The notes below the pieces were generated by a model. The model saw only the letters and a list, made by a program, of their open reading frames with translations, did no database searches and was not told the DNA's origin. Positions 46,201-54,663 of a stretch of DNA of 64,000 bases are shown here, piece by piece. This DNA is from Haloarcula pelagica (GTDB taxonomy: Archaea; Halobacteriota; Halobacteria; Halobacteriales; Haloarculaceae). Each line of letters starts with the position of its first letter. The stretch's first letter is position 1. The DNA lies in NCBI RefSeq assembly GCF_030127105.1, contig NZ_CP126161.1:1178001-1242000 (forward strand). Direction: 5' to 3'. The translations under genes and the position numbers were made by a program.

Positions 46201-46911
46201 GATATCGGGAGTGAGGCTGTGACGGATCTAATCGATGCGGAGCTACTCAAACACGATACAGATCGACCACATCGTTTGTATTCGGTGACGCCATCGGGTC
46301 GAACCCTGATTGGTGAGCACTATCGCAAGGGTGTCGATTACGGTCACGGAAAGGGCGACTTAGATGAGACGAGCCAGCACGTCCTTGCCGTGGAAGTGGG
46401 CAGGCAATATCTCCTGATGCACTATCAGGAAAACGAGGAATCACCGGTCGTCGAGGTCGTCCCGTATTTCGAACTCGACGAGCGAGAGAGTACGGTCGTG
46501 TCTGCGTCGAGTGCAATGGGCGGCAATAGTGAGGACTTAGAAGAAGAGGCGAGTGCGTACGATCGACATCGAATCGATGTCGTCGGGTTGGACGAGGAGG
46601 GGCGGATTCGGATTACACTCGAAGCAGAGCGGGTCAATCACGACCTCCGACGAGCGGTCCCCGAGGACTTCGATAAGATGGCTGCCTGTGATCCGGATGA
46701 GGCACTCTGGATCACGATGTCTCACGCAGAGGCCCACAGAGTGTTAGGTGCGTTGAACGATCCTTTGGATGGGAATCCCCGCGTCGAGAAGACGTATGCT
46801 GAGAGCACGCCGGCGGATCAGTTCCGAATCGAGACAGACGGGTGTACGGGGATGTTCACTGTCGAGCAGGTGCGGGATATGGTCGCGGAGGCAAAAACCG
46901 AGTCGGACTGA
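43252..46911 (+). CDS. Large HerA/TraG-like ATPase (type IV secretion-type DNA translocase)
   Basis: A 1219-residue protein. The N-terminal 400 residues are unassigned. Walker A WFGKTGSGKST lies near residue 425, with DILIDSKGDG after it, Walker B VNCYLEEAASIAD near 700, and a sensor-like LLSQSRSFECSVTLAMQFPSQLRE. This is the HerA/VirB4/TraG arrangement of DNA-pumping ATPases. A cysteine cluster (CTECESRYDPD ... CC) near residue 893 and a winged-helix-like region (about 970-1030) follow. Haloarchaeal plasmids and integrated elements often carry such a gene. It is probably for conjugation-like DNA transfer; no other transfer genes are seen here. Confidence 0.8.
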   Translation: MTQTPPPSETLPVPADSTDTYIRIQPATTPLDPDNVETHVRRLHRLDSPTDSTGFLGGLFQSDEPPTLEWLLVGNQDELSYYVRSVPSDTLEALEGALRGLFPTAYAFERVQLSRAHLLSGESASQSAETAPSEAPAAIEYERHTSHRRDWQTCLTPVAHFYESEQTHLPLTSVTETIANSPYPVVFQTLIRAKPDWSPELETRRLALEEGTDTLGGTLTNAIFGPPEEGVDHLTASDEQRLRELTERDPRHSFEINCRAVVGTEAPGETTSASPTAVTRDLATAFTHLNRTTYELAGRVLTGEAALDIHKDIEAADFRENTRNGGLLRTLPWSNPSSPLLVADASEVGSFCLVDGAALTASGRRSLTATPGERQPMGHPPENQLTHYRTQGLPIGHPLTQDNTPEPEHISLPPDLQSLHLAWFGKTGSGKSTSLNTAVLDNHEATDGADILIDSKGDGMPQEYMQAHYERYGSLENVLYFDCADILPAFSFFDIRDELDSGITRTAAVEDRVEHYIEILVALMGREGFEQAVRSPDIIRYMLKAMFDPVSGEEAFSHRDFHSAVQEMHDRNSAPPVSDEDLERMLAGVVANRARTFDEIMQGVANRIEKIPVNPRLARIFNHVPERGEDSEEPQFDLFDYLDEDVVIIFDTGGLRSESQQALTLLIISNLWSALKRRAKEQAESEADRENADLPLVNCYLEEAASIADSSLLSELLSQSRSFECSVTLAMQFPSQLREQSERAYQEVLNNVSTIVTGNVAVDERLAKRLATDEMTARDVGNRLRALRRGEWLVSLPAAFDEDEPQPFLARSLTPPSGHPAARTAPRRSGFEEATTALTERIETTVGLGLAEPNTVERSDDESAGPERVDSALPYTNRLPETVRYDGDVHALFCTECESRYDPDRSGMHRAIECCAVLEELDTDDVPICEVNLKLTPDEREVTEFTERQLMFVQAVYNAQQLRYDPLEYDLLYDSMIRLQEYLDIGSEAVTDLIDAELLKHDTDRPHRLYSVTPSGRTLIGEHYRKGVDYGHGKGDLDETSQHVLAVEVGRQYLLMHYQENEESPVVEVVPYFELDERESTVVSASSAMGGNSEDLEEEASAYDRHRIDVVGLDEEGRIRITLEAERVNHDLRRAVPEDFDKMAACDPDEALWITMSHAEAHRVLGALNDPLDGNPRVEKTYAESTPADQFRIETDGCTGMFTVEQVRDMVAEAKTESD

Positions 46912-47888
46912 GTGACCGAAAAGGGTCAGATTCGGCGTCACAATACGCGCCGGTAGTGTTCATGATCCAGAGTGTCTCATCCCCGCAAGCAGGGCAAGCC
47001 ACCACGAGGGCAAGCCCCGAGGCACTCGGCTGGCTCCGTCTAGAGAACTGGGTCAGTCGATGCAACACGTCACTTGGCGACATGGATTTTTCCGGGGTGG
47101 GTACTCAAATACTCGCTAATCACGACCGAGAATGGGAATACCTGTTGGGAAAAGAGATAGTTAGAAGTCAAAACGGGTGGATGAATTGCTCGGAGTGATC
47201 GCTGAGACCAACCTTGGAAAACCGCCCCGCTTGGAGGGATGCAGAGACAGGAGAGAGTGACTAGAACAGGCCTGTCCCACGGGGAAGTGCGCGTGGCGCC
47301 ACCGAGGTGAACAAGCGTGAACTACCCAGAGCGGGCCAACAACGGTGCTAACGGACGAGATTCGAAGTACACCCTGAATATCACAGCGTCTGAAAACAAA
47401 CCAGAAACCATACCAGTTGCAGAACGAGAGCGTCCAAGGATGGTTCCGTCTATGGGTTTTCGTATCCTTGTGAGTGATCAGGTTTCAGTGAGGTTCGCAT
47501 GTGAGCGTCATGGGTGTTCGGCCGAAATCGCCTGAGGAACCCACAGACGGCGTCTTCGCCGCGGCACGTAGCGTCCGCGTACGTGACGCCTGCGTCGACC
47601 CCTATCTATGTGCTCAGTTTCTCAGATCATCCTCTTCTAGCGGTGCGTTTCTCCAAGGTTGGATATGTGGGGATGGAACCACCTGTATTTATATATCTGA
47701 ACGATCCCGGACATCCGATCAGCGTACTATTTCTTTGTCGCAACGACGCTGTTGTGGACCCTCGACGGCGCCCCAGGTCTGTGGGCCATCAGCCGGTGGT
47801 GCAGGCAGCAGACCAGCGGTGCGACGCGAGCCTTGTCGAATCGGTGAAGGCGACAAGAGTTTTACTGGGGGCCGAACCATATAAATGT
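46912..47888. other. Intergenic region before the glycan locus
   Basis: About 980 bases. No solid gene. A minus-strand frame at 46856-47083 contains CPACGDETLWIMN but only one cysteine pair, so I do not call it. A strong TATA-like TTTATATATC at 47688-47697 has no clear gene after it. The aglF TATA-like GTTTTACTG (47859-47867) lies 22-30 bases before its ATG. Confidence 0.45.
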
Positions 47889-48644
47889 ATGAAGGCTGTC
47901 GTACTCGCCGCTGGCGAAGGCACCCGACTGCGCCCACTCACAGAAGACAAACCCAAGGGGATGGTCGAGGTCGCCGGCAAACCGATCCTCGCACACTGTT
48001 TCGAGAAGCTCATCGACCTCGGCGCCGACGAGTTGCTCGTCGTCGTCGGCTACAAGAAACAGGTCATCATCAACCATTTCGAGGACGAGTACGAGGGCGT
48101 CCCGATCACCTACACCCACCAGCGCGAGCAGAAGGGGCTGGCCCACGCCCTCCTCACTGTGGAGGACGAGATCGACGAAGACTTCATGCTGATGCTGGGG
48201 GACAACATCTTCGAGGCGAACCTCCACGATGTCGTCAACCGACAGCAAGAAGAACGCGCCGACGCGGCCTTCCTCGTCGAGGAAGTCCCCTGGGAGGAAG
48301 CCTCTCGCTACGGCGTCTGTGACACCAACAAGTACGGCGAGATCACCGAGGTCGTCGAGAAACCCGAGGACCCGCCGTCGAACCTCGTCATGACCGGCTT
48401 CTACACGTTCACGCCGGCCATCTTCCACGCCTGCCATCTCGTCCAGCCCTCCAATCGCGGCGAGTACGAGATCAGCGACGCCGTCGACCTCCTGTTGCAC
48501 TCGGGCCGGACCATCGACGCCATCCGCATGGACGGCTGGCGCAACGACATCGGCTACCCCGAGGACCGCGACCAGGCCGAGGAACGACTCCAGGGCGAGG
48601 TCGATCCGGAACTCGCCGCCGAGAACATCGCAGTCAGCGAGTAG
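47889..48644 (+). CDS. aglF: Glucose-1-phosphate nucleotidyltransferase AglF
   Basis: A 251-residue sugar-1-phosphate nucleotidyltransferase nearly identical in pattern to haloarchaeal AglF: MKAVVLAAGEGTRLRPLTED, KPKGMVEVAGKPILAHCFE, HQREQKGLAHALLTVED, MLMLGDNIFEANL, EASRYGVC, NLVMTGFYTFTPAIFHA and GWRNDIGYPEDRDQAEE. It should couple UTP with glucose-1-phosphate to UDP-glucose for N-glycan synthesis. The ATG at 47889 gives the family start and a leaderless transcript. First gene of the surface-glycan locus, 47 bases before the epimerase. Confidence 0.92.
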   Translation: MKAVVLAAGEGTRLRPLTEDKPKGMVEVAGKPILAHCFEKLIDLGADELLVVVGYKKQVIINHFEDEYEGVPITYTHQREQKGLAHALLTVEDEIDEDFMLMLGDNIFEANLHDVVNRQQEERADAAFLVEEVPWEEASRYGVCDTNKYGEITEVVEKPEDPPSNLVMTGFYTFTPAIFHACHLVQPSNRGEYEISDAVDLLLHSGRTIDAIRMDGWRNDIGYPEDRDQAEERLQGEVDPELAAENIAVSE

Positions 48645-48691
48645 GGACGGACCCGACGGATTTTTGTCGTCTCCCCGAGCCGTTTCTGATA

Positions 48692-49678
48692 ATGAGAATC
48701 CTCGTGACTGGCGGTGCGGGTTTCATCGGCGGCCACCTCGCCGAGCGCTTCGCGGGCGACGGCCACGATGTCGTCGTCCTCGACAACAAGGACCCGTTCT
48801 ACGATCTGGACATCAAGTCTCACAACATCCAGGCAGGCCGGGAAGCGGCCGACGCCAGCGACGGCAGCTACGAGTTCGTCGAGGGCGACGTTCGCGACGC
48901 CGACCTCGTGACCGACCTCGTCGCCGACGCCGATTACGTCTATCACCAGGCGGCCCAGGCCGGCGTCCGCCCGAGCGTCGAGAACCCCCGGAAGTACGAC
49001 GAGGTCAACGTCGACGGCACGCTGAACCTGCTCGACGCTTGTCGTGACGAGGGCATCGAGCGGTTCGTCATGGCCTCCTCCTCGTCGGTGTACGGCGTCC
49101 CGCAGTACCTCCCCTACGACGAGGAACACCCGACGACGCCGGTCTCGCCCTACGGTGCCTCGAAACTCGCCGCCGAGCGCTACGCCTGTTCCTACAGCGA
49201 GGTGTACGGCTTCCCCGCGGTCGCACTGCGCTATTTCACCGTCTACGGCCCTCGGATGCGCCCGAACATGGCCATCTCGAACTTCGTCTCCCGGTGTATG
49301 AACGACGAGCCGCCGATCATCTACGGCGACGGGACACAGACCCGGGACTTCACCTTCATCGAGGACGTGCTGGAGGCGAACGTCACCCTGCTGCAGGAGG
49401 ATGCCGCCGACGGCCAGGCGATCAACATCGGCTCGACGGACAACATCGAGATCAAGACGCTGGCCGAAGAGATCCGCGACCAGCTGGCGCCCGAGCTGGA
49501 GCTGGTCTACGAGGAGCGCCACGACGCCGACGCCGAGCACACCCACGCGAGCACGGAGCGTGCGAGCGAACTGCTGGGCTACGAAGCCTCCCACACGATC
49601 CGGGAGGGCGTCTCGAAGTTCATCGACTGGTACCAGGAGAACCGCGAGTGGTACGAGCCGCTGGTTCGGAACTCCTGA
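48692..49678 (+). CDS. NAD-dependent UDP-sugar epimerase (GalE/UDP-glucuronate epimerase-like)
   Basis: A 328-residue extended short-chain dehydrogenase. Rossmann motif VTGGAGFIGGHLAERF at the N-terminus, DNKDPFYD, YVYHQAAQAGVRPS, SSSSVYG and the catalytic YGASK, then RYFTVYGPRMRPNMA and DGTQTRDFTFIEDV. Best fits UDP-glucose or UDP-glucuronate 4-epimerases. It follows aglF closely and would act on its product or a derivative. Confidence 0.88.
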   Translation: MRILVTGGAGFIGGHLAERFAGDGHDVVVLDNKDPFYDLDIKSHNIQAGREAADASDGSYEFVEGDVRDADLVTDLVADADYVYHQAAQAGVRPSVENPRKYDEVNVDGTLNLLDACRDEGIERFVMASSSSVYGVPQYLPYDEEHPTTPVSPYGASKLAAERYACSYSEVYGFPAVALRYFTVYGPRMRPNMAISNFVSRCMNDEPPIIYGDGTQTRDFTFIEDVLEANVTLLQEDAADGQAINIGSTDNIEIKTLAEEIRDQLAPELELVYEERHDADAEHTHASTERASELLGYEASHTIREGVSKFIDWYQENREWYEPLVRNS

Positions 49679-49849
49679 GGACAGTCACCTGCCGTACTGG
49701 ACGCCGTTGACGAGGCACCCACGAGATTCGGAGCCCCGTTTCCTGTGGACCCCGACATCCGATCACCCCATCGCTCATCTGGATTACAGATTCCCGCCTC
49801 TCTCTATTGGCCGTTACCCTGGCAAACAGCACGTGTGTGAGGAATTGCA

Positions 49850-50905
49850 CTACTCGTTGACGACAGATACCATCTCGTCCCGTATCGTCGAGACGGTCCG
49901 GTCCCAAGTATGTGCCGCGGCCCACGACTGAGCCCCCGAAGAGAGCCGAGAATGAAGTCGATTGTTTGTCAGTATCTTCTGGAGGGCTGCGCCGACGGAA
50001 GATGGAGAATCCTCAACGAGTAACCCAGATTGGTCGTGTGCGACGGCTTCGGCCGCGGCAGTACCGGTCAGGCCCACCGAGGGAACACCATACTGATTAG
50101 CTTCCAGATAGACGATACCGAACCCCTCGAAACTGTGGTCGACATATTGTGGGAGCATGACGAACGCGTCAGCCGTCTCGAACCACTTGGCTAGCTCCAT
50201 CTCGGATACTCGCCCCTCGAAGTAGACACGGTCAGCCACGTCAAGATTACGGGAGATTCCTTCGACCTGTCGTTGGTACTGACCGTCAATACCGCCGCCA
50301 ACCACGTGGTACTCGACATCCGGAACCGTTCTGACGACGCGTTCGAGCGATTCGATGACCCGATGGTGTCCCTTACGTGGTTTTATACTCCCGACAGTCA
50401 ACAGCACCTGGGCATCGATATCGAATGGGGCGGCCCGGTTCGGTGATTGGTCGACACCGTTCGGGACAACAGTGATCGTTTCCAACTGTCCCAGGGTCTC
50501 GCAGATCTGGGCCGCTGTGAACTCGGAAACCGGGAACAATCGGTCGGCGCACCAGAGCGCTCGAGTTGCGAGAACGCGGTGTTTTGTGTGCAATGGCCGC
50601 ACAGCGTATGTCCCATGACAAGAGACCACGTACGGGGTCTCTATCCACCGGGTCGCCAAATAAGCGACCAGTGAGTAGGGGTACGCGATGAATGAGTAGA
50701 CGATGTCTGCATCCTTCGCAAGCGCCCGAACCCGTTGAGTAGCCTTGAGCACTGCCGTTGGGGACGACTGCATGGCGAGCGGGCTGGGTAAATCGTCCAC
50801 GAGCGTGACGTGGTCAGTCGTTTGAAGTCGCTCCAGAACCGCCTTTGAGAACGTTTTCCACCCCGAGGTGGTTCCGAGGCCCGGTGTGAGGGCTACGATG
50901 TCCAT
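49850..50905 (-). CDS. Glycosyltransferase family 4 protein
   Basis: A 351-residue GT-B glycosyltransferase: MDIVALTPGLGTTSGWKTFS, VSCHGTYAVRP, ITVVPNGVDQSPN, LLTVGSIKPRKGHHRVIESL, YFEGRVSEMELAKWF and the GT4 donor-site E-x7-E in FEGFGIVYLEA. It would add a sugar from a nucleotide donor to the growing lipid-linked glycan. ATG at 50905 is chosen as the natural GT4 start. Divergent from the methyltransferase gene. Confidence 0.88.
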   Translation of the reverse strand: MDIVALTPGLGTTSGWKTFSKAVLERLQTTDHVTLVDDLPSPLAMQSSPTAVLKATQRVRALAKDADIVYSFIAYPYSLVAYLATRWIETPYVVSCHGTYAVRPLHTKHRVLATRALWCADRLFPVSEFTAAQICETLGQLETITVVPNGVDQSPNRAAPFDIDAQVLLTVGSIKPRKGHHRVIESLERVVRTVPDVEYHVVGGGIDGQYQRQVEGISRNLDVADRVYFEGRVSEMELAKWFETADAFVMLPQYVDHSFEGFGIVYLEANQYGVPSVGLTGTAAAEAVAHDQSGLLVEDSPSSVGAALQKILTNNRLHSRLSSGAQSWAAAHTWDRTVSTIRDEMVSVVNE

Positions 50906-51004
50906 GGGGAAGTTCGCGAACTCGATATGGTGTCCGCGTTCATGTCCGTTTCGGTTATATATACTTCCGATAGATGCTTTGTCTCCGGTATATTGACTAT
51001 TCGT

Positions 51005-51862
51005 ATGTCTGACTCGCTCGTCTCTCGTGCGCTCGCCATCCTCCGAGAAGACGGCCCAAAGACCCTCGCGGTTCGTATAGCTGGTCTGGGGCGGAGCTTC
51101 CTGTTCGGTCATGTTCTCCCGTTCAGGAAAGCGGACTTCGACAGGGACGAGATCGGCTTGATGGGCAAAGTACTGGTCGGATATCTACTCGGCATCGTCT
51201 TGGGCGAGCGCCTCTCGACCCGCCTCTCTGTCTGGCTACTCCACCGTCGGCGACGACGAGAGAAGGCCCCTCTCGATTCCATCCAGACTGCGTTCGACTT
51301 CGTGGGGGTCGGGAAGCAACACAGTATCAGACCGATGCAGAGTCGCAGGGAACTCGCTGCGGTGGTCGAGCTGGTCAGGGCGAACAATCCTGAGCGTATA
51401 CTGGAAGTCGGGACCGCACGTGGCGGGACGCTGTACACCTGGTGCCGGGAGTTCGATACGCTCTCAACCGCTGTCTCGGTCAGTCTTCCGGCTGACGCCG
51501 ACCCCGGCCCATCGGTCAATCCGACGTTTCTCACCTCGTTCGTTGACGAGCGGATGGTTTGTATTAGAGGAGACGCCCACGCTCAGGCGACACGGACAGC
51601 CGTCACGGATCACGTCGAAAGTGTCGACTTTGTATTTATTGACGCGGACAAGTCGTACACAGGAGTAAGACGTCACTTCGAGATGTACGAGCCCTTGGTT
51701 TCGGACGGAGGGGTACTGGCTATCCATGACACGCAGTACAACGAGGGCGTATCACGCTTCTGGGAAGAGGTGAGCAGAGAATACGAAACCACAGAGATCG
51801 TTCACGGGGCACCACGCCTCGGAGGGGAATACGTATTTGGGACCGGTGTCGTATGGCTCTGA
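51005..51862 (+). CDS. Class I SAM-dependent methyltransferase
   Basis: A 285-residue protein. The first 100 residues are a lead with a hydrophobic stretch (LVGYLLGIVLGE) and an Arg-rich patch. The methyltransferase (about 120-285) has ILEVGTARGGTLYTW (SAM-binding glycine loop), FVFIDADKSYTGVRRHFEMY and LAIHDTQYN, as in cephalosporin-hydroxylase-like (Methyltransf_24) enzymes that methylate sugars. ATG at 51005. It likely modifies a glycan. Confidence 0.82.
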   Translation: MSDSLVSRALAILREDGPKTLAVRIAGLGRSFLFGHVLPFRKADFDRDEIGLMGKVLVGYLLGIVLGERLSTRLSVWLLHRRRRREKAPLDSIQTAFDFVGVGKQHSIRPMQSRRELAAVVELVRANNPERILEVGTARGGTLYTWCREFDTLSTAVSVSLPADADPGPSVNPTFLTSFVDERMVCIRGDAHAQATRTAVTDHVESVDFVFIDADKSYTGVRRHFEMYEPLVSDGGVLAIHDTQYNEGVSRFWEEVSREYETTEIVHGAPRLGGEYVFGTGVVWL

Positions 51863-51870
51863 CTCCGTTG

Positions 51871-53109
51871 TCAGCCCGTCAACACCCGCATCCTGCGGAG
51901 GTACTCGTCAACCACGTCTGCGAGCGAAAACCGGTCAACAGCACACTCTCTCGCTCGTGCTCCGAACGCCGGGAGTCGATTCGTCTCGGCCAACAACATC
52001 TGAAGATCCGCGTCGAATCGGTTCTGATCGAGCGGATTCGTGACGACTCCCGTCACGCCATCGACGACGGCCTCACGGCCGCCGCTGAAGCAAGAGGTGA
52101 GAACTGAAGTTCCGGCAGCCATAGCCTCGATGTTTACAGTGGGGAACGGGTCGAGATACATCGATGGGGTCGCGACCACATCAGCCATATGAAACGCATC
52201 TATCAATGTCTCGCGGGTGAGCCATCCGGTTTCGTGTATCAGTTCTCCGTCCACACCGTTTGCTCGTCTAATCCAGTCGACCTCCGTCCCACCAGTTACG
52301 ACCAGCGCCGTGCTACCGACGTTCGATGCTACCTCCGAAACCGCTCTAGCCAGCGCTACGCTTCCCTTCATTCTCCCCACACGTCCGGCGTGCAGAACAA
52401 TCCGTGTGCCACTCAACCCGAGTTTCTCACGGAGGGCCTCTCCATCACCTCCAGCGAACGTATCCACGTCGACACCGTTGTGGATTACCTCCCCGCCCTC
52501 AATGCCGTTGGCTCTTAGCGCTCGATTGAGTGTCCCGCTGACGGCGACTCTGGCATCGGTGTATCTATTGATGTATCGACGGTTGAGTGGCGTCCGAAGC
52601 GGGAAGTATCCGAGCTTTGCCTGCCGAATTCGGTCGGTGACCCCGAGTCGGTAATCCGACTCGGGAACCATTTCACCTGGGTCGTGGTCGGCCGTTGCGA
52701 ACCCCGACATCTTCCCGTACGCGACACTCATAGTATCGTGGAATGTTAGCACCACTGGAACCCCACGCTCTTTCGAAATTTTCAGTGTGTGATATGAGAG
52801 GAACTCGTGGACGTTGTGTGCGTGCACGACATCCGGATCTATAGAGTCCAGTAATTTTCCGACCTGGCCGACAGTATACGGGTTGTATAATCCGTAGTAA
52901 GCACGCAGCCGGGTGTGCTCCGGGGCTGTGACTGTGTGGACGGTGGCTGGCTCGTCGGAGCCCGGCGAGTCGGTGTCTTGGGATGAAGCGATTACGTGTA
53001 CATCATGCCCCCGGGCGGCGTATTCGTTCGCCAATTGCCTGGCGATGACAGCAGCACCTCCCCGAGAATTGTGCGTGGGGTACCGATCAGTGAGTACGCA
53101 AATGTCCAT
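51871..53109 (-). CDS. Glycosyltransferase family 4 protein
   Basis: A 412-residue GT4: MDICVLTDRYPTHNSRGGAAV, VVHAHNVHEFLSYHTL, EVIHNGVDVDTFAG, IVLHAGRVGRMKGSVALAR, LIHETGWLTRETLIDAF and PFPTVNIEAMAAGTSVL with the E-x-x-A donor-site motif. Complete N- and C-terminal GT-B domains. Convergent with the methyltransferase gene, nine bases apart. Confidence 0.9.
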   Translation of the reverse strand: MDICVLTDRYPTHNSRGGAAVIARQLANEYAARGHDVHVIASSQDTDSPGSDEPATVHTVTAPEHTRLRAYYGLYNPYTVGQVGKLLDSIDPDVVHAHNVHEFLSYHTLKISKERGVPVVLTFHDTMSVAYGKMSGFATADHDPGEMVPESDYRLGVTDRIRQAKLGYFPLRTPLNRRYINRYTDARVAVSGTLNRALRANGIEGGEVIHNGVDVDTFAGGDGEALREKLGLSGTRIVLHAGRVGRMKGSVALARAVSEVASNVGSTALVVTGGTEVDWIRRANGVDGELIHETGWLTRETLIDAFHMADVVATPSMYLDPFPTVNIEAMAAGTSVLTSCFSGGREAVVDGVTGVVTNPLDQNRFDADLQMLLAETNRLPAFGARARECAVDRFSLADVVDEYLRRMRVLTG

Positions 53110-53216
53110 CGATTATGTGATTTCAGTTTATTGTACGTGCTGGTACGGGTCCTCCGACGAGCAAGCCATGTGTATGCCACCGTGTTCCTGGTGTGTGTGT
53201 CGCCGTCTTCATGCTC

Positions 53217-54623
53217 TCAGCGGTAGCCCAGATACTCAAGACGGTTCTCGGTCGCGCTGCCGACTGTGGACCGTTCTCCGAGGTCGTATCCCTCAACCGG
53301 ACCGAGCCGGTCTTCGAGTCGTTTTCGAGCCCTGGCAGTTACATCCGGTACTGACTCCGGCGTGTACGTCGAGTCCGTGTCACCCCATCGATATACCACA
53401 TCCGCCGTCTTTCCGTTTCTCACATAGATGTACTTCCCGACTATCGTCGCCTGTCTGGCTTGATCGTACCGAGCCAATTCGGACTCCGGGACGTTGTACG
53501 TCTCGGCCAGGTGATCGATATCGTTTTGCAACCCTGTGTACTCGGCCACAGGTGGAACCTGCGAATCGAGTCCTCGTTCGAGGGCGCTTCGTCCGTCGCC
53601 CGCGGCAATCGCCTCACAGATATCGTACAACAACCGCAGGCTGACAGGTGTCTCGACTGACCTCGACTGCCACCACCCATCAGGGGGTGCGATGATAAGT
53701 GGTACATGGAGAGTCTGTTGGGTTACGTGCCCGATATGATTGAAGTACCCATGTTCGCCAAAAGACTCGCCATGGTCACCGAGAATAATCAGGAATGTGT
53801 TTTTCCACTCTTCGTCAGTGTAGACCTCGGAGCGCAAGCGGGTCACGATACTATCGAGATAGGCGATAGCGCCGCGGTACAGCGACCGAAGTATCTGGCA
53901 CTTCCCGTCCGTCGGTTGCTCGTCCCCGAGTAGATACGCCCAGTGAAACTGCTCGACATCCCGCGCAGCACTGTCGGTAATGTCGCCTGCGAGGTGCTTC
54001 CTACGATACGGTTGTGGCGGCCAATACTCCGCGTGTGCCTCCATCAAATTGACGAACAGAAACTCCGGGTTCGATTCGCCTGCGGAGCGCGTTGCCCGCT
54101 CAACTGACAGGTCGGCGCCGTTATCGGCTGGCTGCTGCAGATGGTATCCGACGTTAGCAATTGATTTCTTCGGGTTATCATGCGTCAGTACTCGGCGAGC
54201 TGTATCGGCGTACTTCAGGGCTCTACCTTCCGCGATAGTACCCAAATCCAGCCCGTCATCGTACAGGAATCGAGGATTGTCGTGGAAATCGTCGAACCCC
54301 ACATCGAAGCCGAACTCGCGACTGATGTAGGGGTTGTTCGAAACTCCGATGGTGTGGTACCCGGCGTTCTGAAAAAGCGCTGGAAGCGGCTCGACTGGAG
54401 GGTCAAAGCGCTGGTTCACACAGTTTACACCGTGTTCAGCGGTTGTGAGCCCAGTAAACATCGCCGCGTGGGAGGGCGCAGTCCAGGGGGAAGGGGCCAC
54501 GGCGCGCTCAAACCGAACAGCTCGATCAAGGATACCGTCGATCGTCGGGGTAAAAGCGGAGGTTAGGCTCTGTGCACGGACGGTGTCCAGAACGATACAG
54601 ACGACGGTCGGTCGGTCGCTCAT
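53217..54623 (-). CDS. Sulfatase-fold (alkaline phosphatase superfamily) enzyme
   Basis: A 468-residue protein. Metal-binding Asp in VCIVLDTVRAQSL near the start; the nucleophile loop reads SPWTAPSHAAMFTGL, with Thr where true sulfatases have Cys or Ser in C/S-x-P-x-R. C-terminal metal motif LIILGDHGESFGEHG. No signal peptide, so it is cytoplasmic or an unusual export case. A Thr nucleophile suggests a transferase or phosphodiesterase rather than a formylglycine sulfatase. It lies among glycosyltransferases, so it may transfer or trim sulfate or phosphate groups on the glycan. Confidence 0.85.
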   Translation of the reverse strand: MSDRPTVVCIVLDTVRAQSLTSAFTPTIDGILDRAVRFERAVAPSPWTAPSHAAMFTGLTTAEHGVNCVNQRFDPPVEPLPALFQNAGYHTIGVSNNPYISREFGFDVGFDDFHDNPRFLYDDGLDLGTIAEGRALKYADTARRVLTHDNPKKSIANVGYHLQQPADNGADLSVERATRSAGESNPEFLFVNLMEAHAEYWPPQPYRRKHLAGDITDSAARDVEQFHWAYLLGDEQPTDGKCQILRSLYRGAIAYLDSIVTRLRSEVYTDEEWKNTFLIILGDHGESFGEHGYFNHIGHVTQQTLHVPLIIAPPDGWWQSRSVETPVSLRLLYDICEAIAAGDGRSALERGLDSQVPPVAEYTGLQNDIDHLAETYNVPESELARYDQARQATIVGKYIYVRNGKTADVVYRWGDTDSTYTPESVPDVTARARKRLEDRLGPVEGYDLGERSTVGSATENRLEYLGYR

Positions 54624-54663
54624 TTCAGGTTTCCTCGAAGGTGTGCCGCTATTGCGGGCACAT

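Noticed and set aside
46856-47083. Possible small zinc-finger protein on the minus strand (CPACG motif)
   Set aside because: Only one CxxC pair, it overlaps the end of the large ATPase gene, and the flanks are Pro/Arg-rich and unlike a real protein.
47862-49594. Long minus-strand frames opposite aglF and the epimerase
   Set aside because: Val/Asp/Gly-rich shadow frames of two well recognised genes.
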